From Diplolepis rosae (Eukaryota; Arthropoda; Insecta; Hymenoptera; Diplolepididae), in the NCBI GenBank assembly GCA_030998225.1, contig JAPYXD010000581.1, positions 4,278,001-4,342,000 on the forward strand: DNA of 64,000 nucleotides. Reading direction: 5' to 3'. A program made the position numbers and the translations under genes. This document shows positions 55,276-64,000 of this stretch, piece after piece (positions within the stretch are counted from its first letter, which is position 1; each line of letters begins with the position of its first letter). Under the pieces are notes generated by a model that was given only the letters and a program-made list of their open reading frames with translations, was not told where the DNA came from and made no database searches.

Positions 55276-56264
55276 AAAATTGTTTTTAAATCTGCAAATG
55301 ATGCATAATGAATTGCTGCATGTAAATTTACTTTCGGTTGTTTCGTTTTTCGATGGTAAAATTCTTAAATTGGACCTCGTTTTCGGCTCTCAGGGGTGGC
55401 GTAACCCGTTCAGAAAGGAAGGAATTTCATTCGTGCCACAAATTGCCAATTTCAACATTCCTTTATTTTTTCAAAGGTTTCATTTGTTGAAATTATTTTT
55501 TATCAACTTGACTATTTGCATTGATTTGATTCGGCCAAAACGTTTTAGAATCGATTCCCTGAATGAGTGCTGACGTGGATTTTCAGGATTTAAACCACTC
55601 GGTATTGCTCTTTGAGAGGAAATCGAGCGAAAGCTCGATTATTCGGCGTCCGTTTCTGGAAGAACCGCTTTTACGAGGTAGTACGTTCAAACGCTTGAGG
55701 AAGATCGGTAGTAAACTACGTGCAGAACTATAATAGAAGCTTTGCCGGTGCGACAAAAAGGCGCTCAGGAAGAACACGAACGAAAGATGGAAAACGGGTG
55801 TTGAGAGAAAGGGTAACTTGATTTTCCTTAGAGAAGCGCGAAAAGCAAACGCGGCTACAATGCAATTATTATATTGGCTTCGTCTCTTCGTTCTGTTTGA
55901 AACTCGCTCTTTCTTTTCTTTCGTGACTAAGACTTTCCAGTCTAAACTATAGACTACTGGGTATCTACCCTCTGAAAGGTTCGTGCTCGCGGTAACGGCT
56001 CAACAAGAACTTTCCGTTTCAGCATTGCAAATTATTTGGCACGAATTACGCTTGTGACAACTAGCCTGCAGGTAAGCGTATTGGATACGACCGTCGCAGC
56101 GTTTCAATTTACTCTAGTATTTTTAAATTGCATGAGACAAAACTCTAAAAAAGACAGTAGAACCATAAAACCCCCTTCAGTACCATAAGCATTAACCCGT
56201 AATTCCTTTTTGTTTAATCTTCCATTCAAAGGTGAATTTTTAAGATTAATAAGTCCTCCTTTCA
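55276..56264. other. Unassigned block, less A+T-rich
   Basis: A 97-codon plus frame (55283-55573) and a minus frame (55583-55777) show no domain. 55560-56100 has the base composition of possible host exon or promoter sequence but no clear splice sites. Nothing named. Confidence 0.35.
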
Positions 56265-56690
56265 TAAGGTACACGGAAAAAAATTTGGCCGCTTTGCTCG
56301 CGAGTTTTAGCGCGCGATCCGATCGTTTATTTTTAGTAATTTGATACTGAAACTCAAGTCAATTTTATAATATAGTAAATGTAAATTAAATTTACTCAAA
56401 GTCACTTTGGCTTTGAGGAATACATTCTTATTGGAACACTCGCGCTTCACGCTCGATGTTCATAATCGAAAAAAATTTGAGCGCACCTAGGGCGCGCAAA
56501 TCAATCGCTTCGCTTCGAAATATGCGGAGCTCGCGCTCGCGACCAGTGCTCTGTATCCGTAACATACGAATTACTAAATTCGTTTTTGATTCCAAATGAG
56601 AAAGGAAATTTAATTCACTTAAGCCTCTTAAGGAACACATTCTCATCACAAAACTCGCGCTTCGCGCTTGATTTTTGCTTTGTATCCACT
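56265..56690 (-). mobile_element. GC-hairpin family, copy 7 (right-end pieces, diverged)
   Basis: Contains CTCGCGCTTCACGCTCGATG (56441), GCGCACCTAGGGCGCGC (56481), GCTCGCGCTCGCGACC (56528) and CTCGCGCTTCGCGCTTG (56655). Each is next to ACACATTCTCATC-like words, matching the right part of copies 1-3 but reshuffled, perhaps two overlapping old copies. Confidence 0.65.
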
Positions 56691-57699
56691 AGAGCCACAT
56701 TTGCATTAAGGGGTTTCATCATCTTTGTGCCTCCAAAAATAGTTTCATTTTTATGATTTATTTTCAGGCAGATAACAAAATGTAAAGCAATTAAAATTTA
56801 TAGAGTTTATTAATTAATATATTAATTTTGGGAACAAAAATTTTCTGTCGAGAAATACAAAATGGCGGCTGAGTATTACCGAGTTAAAAAAAAAATTTTT
56901 TGTCGGAGGTTGTCGGCAGTAAGAAATTCTAAAAATTCAGATTTGCACGTGGAGCAAAACAAATTTTTTCCTAATGTTTATAAGATTACCCAGTGAAGTA
57001 ACCAAGATTATAAAAAAATATTCATTTTTGCAAAAATGGTGAGCATTTGAATGTAACACTCGATTTTTGCCTAAAAAAACGATCTTAATTTGTTGAACAA
57101 ATAAACAATTGTCAAAAAATATTAAAAACATTAGCTATCCCACTAGATAATTAAATAATCTTTTATTTAAAACAAGATTCGTGTCAATCGGTTGAAAATT
57201 GTTGAAATGGCGTGTCTTGCCGATTTAAAAAATTCAGTTTCGAGAAAAACGAGTTAAAAGTATTAATAACATAAAAAAAGTACTATAAAACAAAAAAGTA
57301 GTAGCAGCTTTTATTGATTTACCTGTAAATGGGCCATCCTACATAATATTTACCACCAGAATTTTATTTCACGTGAAACATTTTTTTTCTTTTTTAAGAG
57401 TCGAAAATATTTGACACGTATTTTTTTATTTCGTTTTCATATATACAGTTTTTGAGAAAACTTTTTTTGAAATTTCATGTTCGTAAAAAAGTATCCTTTT
57501 CTGATGACTGAAATTCTCTCCAATTATTTCTTTGTTAATAAAAACCGACAATTAATAAACAAATATATTTTTTTCAAACTTTGGCCTGATTTTTTTATTC
57601 CTTTAAAGAAAAAACTAAACAAAACGTCTGTCTTGATAGTTGTAAAATATGGGATTGGATAGTCAAATACTTTCGTAGCAGTGAATTGTTGAATCGCAG
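56691..57699. other. Unassigned A+T-rich sequence
   Basis: Nothing recognised. AAATGGCGGCTGAGTATTACC at 56860 is the only non-A+T-rich phrase. Confidence 0.4.
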
Positions 57700-57856
57700 A
57701 TTGCACGCACGAAGGGGACAGACGGACAGACAGGATTGAAAAAAACACTTTTTTCGGATTCAGGAGACCATGAAACGTGGACATTCTTTATAAAGAGTGC
57801 AAGTCCAATTTTACACAAATATAATACCTTCTCGTATGTGATGAGAATGTAAAAAT
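57700..57856 (-). mobile_element. GC-hairpin family, copy 8 (left terminus only, variant)
   Basis: GGACAGACGGACAGACAGG (57717), TTTTTTCGGATTCAGGAGACC and ATAATACCTTCTCGTATGTG followed by ATGAGAATGTAAAAAT correspond to the left terminus of the family in reverse, with a different hairpin loop. It ends where the next MITE begins. Confidence 0.65.
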
Positions 57857-58117
57857 AGTTCGAGAAACTTTACTCAACTTTCAAGAAAGTTGTGACATGT
57901 GGATAATTTGGAGATTATTTAATATTATTGTAATAATTTGTGAAGTAACAACTGTTGAAGAATGCATCAAAGTTTGGTAAACTTTAAAAATGTAGAGCAA
58001 AGTTTCAAAATGTAGATCACAAATTATAACAATAATGTTAAAGTATCTCCAACTTGTCCATATGTCACAACTTTGCTCAAAAGTTCAGTAAAGTTTCTCG
58101 AACTATTATTCTCCGAG
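57851..58117. mobile_element. Short relative of the 8658-10115 element
   Basis: AAAAATAGTTCGAGAAACTT at 57851 pairs with AAGTTTCTCGAACTATTATT at 58091, and the right end reads CTCCGAG then TA. The first seven bases (CACGGAG) are missing on the left, where the MITE merges with GC-hairpin copy 8 over the shared AAAAAT. Interior words (ACTTTGCTCAAAAGTT, TGTCACAACTTT) resemble those at 8690 and 10060. Confidence 0.75.
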
Positions 58118-58361
58118 TAGCAATCTATTATATAATGTAATTTAGAGTTTCAGTTTAGAAAATTTAGAAAAGTTAGAAAAAAGTATGTCACAGTGAAAAT
58201 ATCTGGCAGTAAAATATTAAAATTCAAAAAACCAATAGAAAATGTATCATAGCTTGTAATGAAGTTTGTAATAACCTTTAATGTAGTTTTAATTGAATGG
58301 GGATCTCCACAAATAATCGTAACCCTTTAAAGACTTTTGGGGCAGACACGTCCCACCCACT

Positions 58362-58490
58362 TTGAAAACGTGAAAGGTAAGGGGACTCACGATAATCAAG
58401 AACTCCAAACGTGAGAGGCAAGGGGACTCACGATAATCAAGCACTCCAAGACGTGAGAGCCATGGGGTCTTACGATAATGAAGCACCCCA
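58362..58490. repeat. Three tandem copies of a 41-42-bp unit
   Basis: GGGGACTCACGATAATCAAG at 58381 and 58422 and GGGGTCTTACGATAATGAAG at 58464, each preceded by ACGTGAAAGG/ACGTGAGAG. A minus-strand frame across it (LGVLDYRESPCLSRLEF) is repeat-derived. Confidence 0.85.
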
Positions 58491-59097
58491 AAGGGAACAG
58501 AAATTACTACGTCAACGTCGTTGTTTTCGGCTAACGGTAAAAGTACAATGCGTTTGAATTGTTTTCAGCTTCTCTACTACATACATGGAGTGCCGTCAAA
58601 CACTAATCAATAGATTCCACTAAAAAAATTGATATCGACCGTGAAATAACTTTGAAATTTGCAACTGAAGGTCAAAATGGTCAAGATTATTGACACAAAT
58701 ACCTCCGAAGTTCAAATAAACAGCTTCTGGGCAGTTTTTAACAATTTGACCTTTATTTTACCTTCGCAAGGTCACAATAACAAATTAAAAAAAAATATTT
58801 CTAACGTAAAATTTCCTGCTATTTTTGAATCCTGTGTCAAAATAGGGGTTTCCATTTTAAAAAATGGTCTTGACCTTCTAATGACCTCGAAAATTAATCT
58901 GAAGGGGGTCAGGGGTAGTTTGTAGAGATTCTACCAGCTCTAACTTTTTTACAATATAGCTACATGTTCTGGGGTATGTTTTCTTCAATTCAGATCATGA
59001 TAAAATAACTGGAAATTAGATTATATTTAATTTTTTACATTTTCAAAATTCTATTTCTAAATTTAGTAGTGGTCTGTATAGGGTAGCAATGGTGCAT
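58491..59097. other. Unassigned sequence
   Basis: An 88-codon frame at 58659-58925 has no domain. No repeat recognised. Confidence 0.35.
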
Positions 59098-59895
59098 AAG
59101 TTTGCGGAGCGAAACCAAAATTAACAAAGTTTGACACAGGGAAGCCATTTATGGATAAACTTGCCAATTATCTCGAAAACTGAAAAAGAGGGGTAAAAAC
59201 AGACTTCAGTTTCTGAATGCAGCCATATTGCGCTGCATTGAAAAAAATAAATATAAAAATTTAAGTTTGCGGAGCGAAACCAAAATTAACAAAGTTTGAC
59301 ACAGGCAAGCCATTTATGGATAAACTTGTCAATTAACTCAAAAACTGAAAAAAAAGCGTAAAAACAGACTTCAGCTTCTGAATGCAGTCACATTGTGCTG
59401 CATTAAAAAAAAAACATAAATGTAAAAATTTGAGTTTGCGGAGCGATACCAAAATTAACAAAGTTTGACACAGGGAAGCCACTTATGGATAAACTTGCCG
59501 ATTATCTCGAAAACTGAAAAAGAGGCGTAAAAATAGACTTCAGCTTCTTAATGCAGTCACATTGTGCTACATTGAACAAAAGAAATATAAAAATTTGAAT
59601 TTGCGGAACGAAACCAAAATTAACAAAGTTTGACACAGGGAAGCCATTTATGGATAAACTTGCCGATTATCTCGAAAACTGAAAAAGAGGCGTAAAAATG
59701 GACTTCAGCTTCTTAATGCAGTCACATTGTGCTACGTTGAACAAAAGGAATATAAAAATTTGAATTTGCGGAACGAAACCAAAATTAACAAAGTTTGACA
59801 CAGGGAAGCCATTTATGGATAAACTTGCCGATTATCTCGAAAACTGAAAAAGAGGCGTAAAAATAGACTTTAGCTTCTTAATGGAGTCACATACG
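59098..59895. repeat. Tandem repeat, ~165-bp unit, about 4.8 copies
   Basis: TTTGCGGAGCGAAACCAAAA starts at 59101, 59266, 59435, 59600 and 59765 (spacings 165, 169, 165, 165), each followed by TTGACACAGGGAAGCC, TGGATAAACTTGCC and CTCGAAAACTGAAAAAGAGG. Units 4 and 5 share variants (GCGGAACG), so the array grew from its right side. Satellite-like in length and structure. Confidence 0.95.
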
Positions 59896-61161
59896 GAAAT
59901 TTGCTGGAAATTCCCAAAGCAATTTTAAGAGTGTTACTATGCATAACGATTGACTTCTTAAAAATCTATAAATTTGAATTTCGGGCCAAATTGATTTTGG
60001 AATCTTAATAATTATGACGTCATAATCGAAATACTCCTTATTCTATAGATTATTCTATTTCCATAAATCTCGTTCATGTCAAATTTATAATATCTCCTAA
60101 TTGTTGCACCAACTAGAAACGAGTTTTACGTAGTATAAAAAATAGAAAATCGCGTCACGAATGCAAGCTCAGTGTGAATCACAAATGTCTACAGCTGATT
60201 TATAAATGAGAAAGTAGTAATTATTATTCCCCGATAAAACGACAGAACACATTTTACTCCGTGCTTAATTATTTTTTTTATCGCAAGAGTGATTCATGAC
60301 ATATTTCCCCCTCGAAGCTAAATGTACAATTTCTTTTTAAGAACATATTTAGACTAATTAGTAATTATCTCCACGTAGAAAATTGAATTTGAAGAACTAA
60401 TACATTTTTTCGTACAATTATATAATTATGTATCCTATAACACATGAAACAGCTAACACCGTAAATTAGAATGTTAAAATAATGTTGTGCTACCAAAGTA
60501 TTATTCCCGAGGAATATTTTGTTATCGCGTGATCAACAAACGGAAATTTATCGCAACATCGCTGTTCGTTAGCATGCAGCGACGTTGGACAAACTTATTA
60601 ATTCTGTATCATATACATATTACAAGATTAGGTTTAATGATATTTTCGAAACATAGAATCGTTCATTCTAAACAATTAATATATTTTTGTTATTTGAAAA
60701 AAAAAACAGAATCCAGAATATTTCATGAAACTATTACTTAATTAAATGAATTTCAAAGATTTTAACGAGGTATAAAGGCCATTTCACTACTTCGCGAGAT
60801 ATCATCGGGACTTTGAAGATTTTATTCGATTTAAAGTGACTTTAAGGAACACTAGAGTTTTATGGACGTCAAAGGATTTAATAGAATTCATCAAGTTTTA
60901 TCGAGCTTCAAGTTAATAGAATTCATTGAACCTTAAAGCAAAATGTCTAACCAGTGCAAGTACCATATCCCAATTAAGCGTTTAAAAATTAATCAAAATC
61001 ACTAATACTATATTTTTGACAAATCACTATCTTTTCACTAGATTTTACACGTTAGAAGGTGAAAATTTTTAATTTATATAATATAAATAAATAGAAACTG
61101 TAAAAAGCGATACTAACCGAACTTTTAAGGCAAAACTTTTTATAGCAGTATATGTTCTTTT
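59896..61161. other. Unassigned A+T-rich sequence
   Basis: No repeat ends or gene. An 84-codon frame at 60487-60741 looks incidental. AATTCATTGAACCTTAAAG-like words around 60840-60940 suggest a weak local repeat. Confidence 0.4.
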
Positions 61162-61165
61162 TTAG

Positions 61166-61444
61166 CACGTTGAATGCCATGGGGGTCACCGGTGACCGGC
61201 ACTCAACTTGGCAGTGACGCCATGGGAGCCACAGCTGACTGGCGCGCCCAGATTGATAGAAATATATATAATAAAGAAATGACAATACTTATAATTTTCT
61301 ATTTTTATCATCGTTGATGTAGTGGTGTGAAAAAATGAATGCAGTATAAAACATTTGAATAACATCATTATATGTATCGCATAATAGAAAATTAATCGTG
61401 GCACCACGGACAATCCCTGTAAAATTGGCGTGGCATTCAACGTG
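61166..61444. mobile_element. 279-bp piggyBac-like MITE, CACGTTGAATGCCA ends
   Basis: Left end CACGTTGAATGCCATGG preceded by TTAG (61162-61165, probably a mutated TTAA). The right end is a reverse complement of CACGTTGAATGCCACGCC, followed by TTAA (61445-61448). Interior hairpin words include GGGGTCACCGGTGACC and CCACAGCTGACTGG, the latter similar to the end of the 72-bp element at 53762. Confidence 0.85.
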
Positions 61445-61448
61445 TTAA

Positions 61449-61550
61449 TAATGATAATTCTAGAAAAAATATAAGGAATCTAGTGAGAATTGAGGTACAA
61501 TGGTAATTATTCCTAGCGGACTAGAATTTTTTCGCAGTCAAAATACTAAA
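61449..61550. repeat. Dispersed segment shared with 11595-11700
   Basis: AATGATAATTCTAGAAAAAA, GGTAATTATTCCTAGCGGAC and TTTTTTCGCAGTC follow the order and spacing at 11595-11700. No ends defined. Confidence 0.6.
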
Positions 61551-61824
61551 GATTCGAAAAAAGATAAGAAACTTTGGTATAAGTTATAGTAAAGTTTGAT
61601 ATAATCTGTAGTAAATTTTATAAAAATTCTGTTACAGTTTGGTAGTTTCAAAATACATTTTATGAAAATTCAATTAAGTTTCATAATATTAAAGAAAATT
61701 CCCGAAAATTCAATACATTTTTCGAAATTCTAAGATAGCTTTGCTCAAGAACATCATAAATATCGTCAAATTTTACATTAGCTATGTAAATTAAACATTT
61801 TTTAAATATCCAAACATTTCTAAT

Positions 61825-61962
61825 AGTGCAGACAGACAGAAGCTTCCGTAAAAAGCGTTTTTTCTGACTCATTGGGTCTCATAATGTAAAGATTTGATGA
61901 AAATTGCAAAAGAGATTTTTCACATAAAACCAGTACCTTCTCATATAACGAGAATGTAAAAA
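61825..61962 (-). mobile_element. GC-hairpin family, copy 9 (left terminus only)
   Basis: GCAGACAGACAGAAGCTTCCG, TTTTTTCTGACTCATTGGGTC, GTAAAGATTTGATGAAAATT and CCAGTACCTTCTCATATAACG, ending AGAATGTAAAAATA. Reverse of the family's left end, lacking everything past the CAGA run. Confidence 0.75.
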
Positions 61963-62672
61963 TATAAAGCTAGACAAATTCTAATGAAATTTCAATTCTC
62001 GTTTAATTTGCACCCCTCAGTCAGGTAAAGTAAGTCAGGTGTGTCAACAATATTGCCCGAATAAACATTTTAACCTGACAATCGACTGTGCTCGTTCAGC
62101 TTTACGCGCCCTCGATGAGCATATTCGCACGCTGCACATATTCGTGTAACAACACTTGTGTACGTAATATATAGAACGCAGAATCAAGTCTCTACGTATA
62201 GGTTGTCTGGTTTGTTACGTGTTTGCCAACCACCCCCATAAGCTCTAGAATAGTTGTCTGTGGTTAACACGATCTTTCCACCTACGCGGACGATAGACAA
62301 ACTAAGCGAGCGTGTAATGACACAATGCTGAATTTGATCTAATATTGAAGTTCATTCACCCGTCATAAAAGGTGACACGCCTCTCGTGTAAATTTTAGTG
62401 CTCTTGTTCAATAAATAATGTTAGAGAAAAATATTCGCTTTGCGGAGAAAAAAGTTTGAAAACTTAAAACATGTATTTTTAGATGTTTATCATATGAGCG
62501 AAAGTATTGATTTGATATTGTATTCTGTTGTATTTTCCAAATTTTCCAAATTTACATGAACTTTTACAGAAAACCTTGAGAAAAATCAAAAAACAAATTT
62601 TGAAAAAAATCTAAAAATCTGATCACTAATAAAGTTACATACATTCTCATCGCATGTCCACTTCAACGTGCG
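61963..62672. other. Unassigned sequence
   Basis: 61980-62330 is less A+T-rich (TTTACGCGCCCTCGATGAGC) with no open frame of note. The rest is A+T-rich. No repeat ends. Confidence 0.4.
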
Positions 62673-62743
62673 TAACACATCACTGAATAAGTTTCCGGTC
62701 TAACTAAGAAAAACACAACTTTTTCGAGAAATTCGACTTTCCA

Positions 62744-63139
62744 CACGGAGAAAAATGGAGTGTCAAACATTGAGTGTCAAAATTTAGGTATGTCAGTTTT
62801 ATATTGCAGATAATACCACGTACTATCTATCATTTTTTCTTGATAGTCAGGAAGACCATAATTTTATAGTTTGAATATCGACAGAATGTCAGGTTTACAT
62901 TCTGAAATAGTTAACCTGTCAACACTTACACTCCTCGATAATCGAACTAACGCTCCTGAGATACTCAAGTTTACATTTCAGGATTCTCATACACTCTGGG
63001 AAAGTCAAGCTGAACATCTAGTTTTTACACTTCACAGATAGTACTTTACACCATGTAGAATGTTATCCCATAGTTAAAACTCCAATATAATCAGTTTGAC
63101 ACTCCAGATGTTCAAGTTGACAGTTCATTTTTTTCCGTG
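62744..63139. mobile_element. 396-bp MITE, CACGGAGAAAAATG ends, inside mariner 3
   Basis: Ends CACGGAGAAAAATGGAGTGTC and CACGGAAAAAAATGAACTGTC (right, reverse complement), flanked by CA on both sides (62742-62743, 63140-63141). Words TGTCAAAC and GTTGACA recur inside in both orientations. It is related by its first 13 bases to the element at 8658. Confidence 0.85.
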
Positions 63140-63141
63140 CA

Positions 63142-63498
63142 GGTGGAAATTTACAACCGGCTTGGTACCGCGCCAGTACCGTAGAAGGATTTGCAGTACT
63201 GGCATAGTGCTGACATAAGCACGGCCTACCATTGGCGTGGCTCCGAAAGGTATCTTGGCTGGAAGTTGTCCATCGATACTGGCGCGATACTGGACATCGG
63301 TACCATGTCAGCCCTGGAATCTGTACTGGTTCAGTACTGGTATTACTCCAAAGGTTTTTAGCCGACACTTGGTGTCAGGTATGGGGCTGTACTATGCCAG
63401 TACCGCGCCAACCCTCGGCCTGGTACTAACTGTCCAGTACAAGCATTGCTCCTTGTTTACAACTGACGAGGTGCTCTGCCGTTTGTAAATACTGGCAT
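63142..63498. repeat. G+C-rich insert of TACTGGC/GCCAGTA words
   Basis: TACCGCGCCAGTACCG (63168), TACTGGCGCGATACTGG (63277), GTACTGGTTCAGTACTGG (63322) and GCCAGTACCGCGCC (63395) show one word and its complement repeated about ten times. It is unlike its A+T-rich surroundings. TTTACAA at the left and TTGTAAA at the right may be its ends. It probably inserted together with, or next to, the MITE before it. Open frames here are artefacts. Confidence 0.6.
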
Positions 63499-63524
63499 GA
63501 ATCCGACTTTTCCATCTGGGTGTA

Positions 63525-64000
63525 TTTATCAACATAGTTTCCTTCAAGCGTAATACATTCATTCCAACGCTTCTCTAACTTTTCCATCCCTTTTTTGTAG
63601 AATGATTCGTCTTTGCTCTCAAAATAGACCTCAAGTTCGGCAATCACTTCTTCATTGGAGCCAAATCTCTTTCCCTGGAGCATTTTTGTCAGGTCATCAA
63701 TGAGCCAGTAGTCGCTGGGGGGCCAGATCTGGAGAATATGGTGGGTGAGGAAGCAATTCGAAACTTAATTCATTCAATTGAACCATCGTTTTAATGGACT
63801 TGTCGCACGGTGTATTGTCTTGGTGGAACAGCACTTTTTTCTTTTAAATGTGAGACCGTTTTTTCTTGATTTCTGCGGTCAATCGATCTAGTAATGCCAT
63901 GTAATAGTTGCTGTTCGAAAACAACTTACGTACCCCCAAAGATTCGTGCAATATTGTAAACACACTAGCTTCGAATATCTTTAAGGTGTCAGCTATCTCA
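63525..64000 (-). pseudogene. mariner transposase pseudogene (same subfamily as element 1)
   Basis: In minus orientation from 64000: EIADTLKIFEASVFTILHES, LGVRKLFS, then after an internal deletion NSNYYMALLDRLTAEIKKKR. A stop follows, then KKVLFHQDNTPCDKSIKTMV with the second catalytic Asp (HQDN), NELSFELLPHPPYSPDLAP, a frameshift at the position of the third Asp, and finally MLQGKRFGSNEEVIAE to CITLEGNYVDK. The first catalytic region is deleted, as in element 1 but at a different junction. The normal stop is lost, so the frame runs into the insertion. Inactive. Confidence 0.9.

Larger units (their letters stand above)
62675..64000 (-). mobile_element. mariner element 3 (minus strand, runs off the window)
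   Basis: Its 3' terminal repeat ACACATCACTGAATAAG followed by TTTCCGGTCTAA starts at 62675 after TA (62673-62674), nearly identical to mariner 1. Sequence between the terminal repeat and the coding end is split by an insertion (62741-63510) flanked by ATTCGACTTT and ATCCGACTTT. The 5' end lies beyond 64000. Confidence 0.9.

Noticed and set aside
56265..56690. CpG-island promoter from the GC-rich words
   Set aside because: The G+C-rich words are the hairpins of the dispersed GC-hairpin family, not unique promoter sequence.
58362..58490. CRISPR-like array of three 41-bp units
   Set aside because: The repeats are contiguous and diverged with no unique spacers, and the DNA is eukaryotic. It is an ordinary minisatellite.

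Overview
The window is A+T-rich (roughly two thirds A+T by eye) eukaryotic DNA. It is almost certainly from an arthropod, most likely an insect. It contains three degraded mariner elements of insect type, dozens of short inverted-repeat elements, A/T homopolymers, splice-site-like motifs and no compact genes. Nothing looks bacterial or viral. I found no intact host gene and no RNA gene. Three blocks could be host exons (15133-15483 +, 31031-31318 -, 50397-50696 -) but I cannot name them, so the window is best read as intergenic or intronic transposon sediment. All boundaries below were read by eye.

Layout. 0-5 kb: an unusual element with a short SAM-like first exon (1983-4535, minus) is split by a dead mariner (2217-4257). 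The mariner itself carries three further insertions. 5-14 kb: three copies of a ~1.4-kb family with GC-rich hairpins (5662-7090 +, 10118-11535 +, 12310-13733 -), a pyrimidine-rich repeat, and a 1.46-kb element with TA target duplications and ~70-bp inverted ends. 14-26 kb: a dense cluster of elements flanked by TTAA. Some of them share one TTAA with their neighbour, some are nested and some are almost pure palindromes. 26-33 kb: a second mariner relic, a long-TIR element and more TTAA elements, two of them with a splice-acceptor-plus-exon module. 34-42 kb: elements built from one short word and its reverse complement (CACTGAAAA/CTGATT type and AATCCGA type). 42-49 kb: large hairpins, including the CCGCACTAGTGCGG family. 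51-54 kb: a second, inverted copy of the SAM-like element without the mariner. It preserves the empty site and carries its own nested insertion. Next comes a palindrome holding a 72-bp TTAA-flanked micro-element. 54-64 kb: partial copies of the GC-hairpin family, a 165-bp tandem repeat (59098-59895), piggyBac-like TTAA elements and a third mariner on the minus strand running off the window.

Nothing here works as a pathway. The useful content is the record of insertions: several have an uninterrupted copy elsewhere in the same window, so element ends and target duplications can be read directly rather than guessed. Two families (the TTAA elements with acceptor-plus-exon modules, and the SAM-like element) still show traces of protein-coding exons whose reading frame is shared between copies. 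They are the best candidates for something undescribed.
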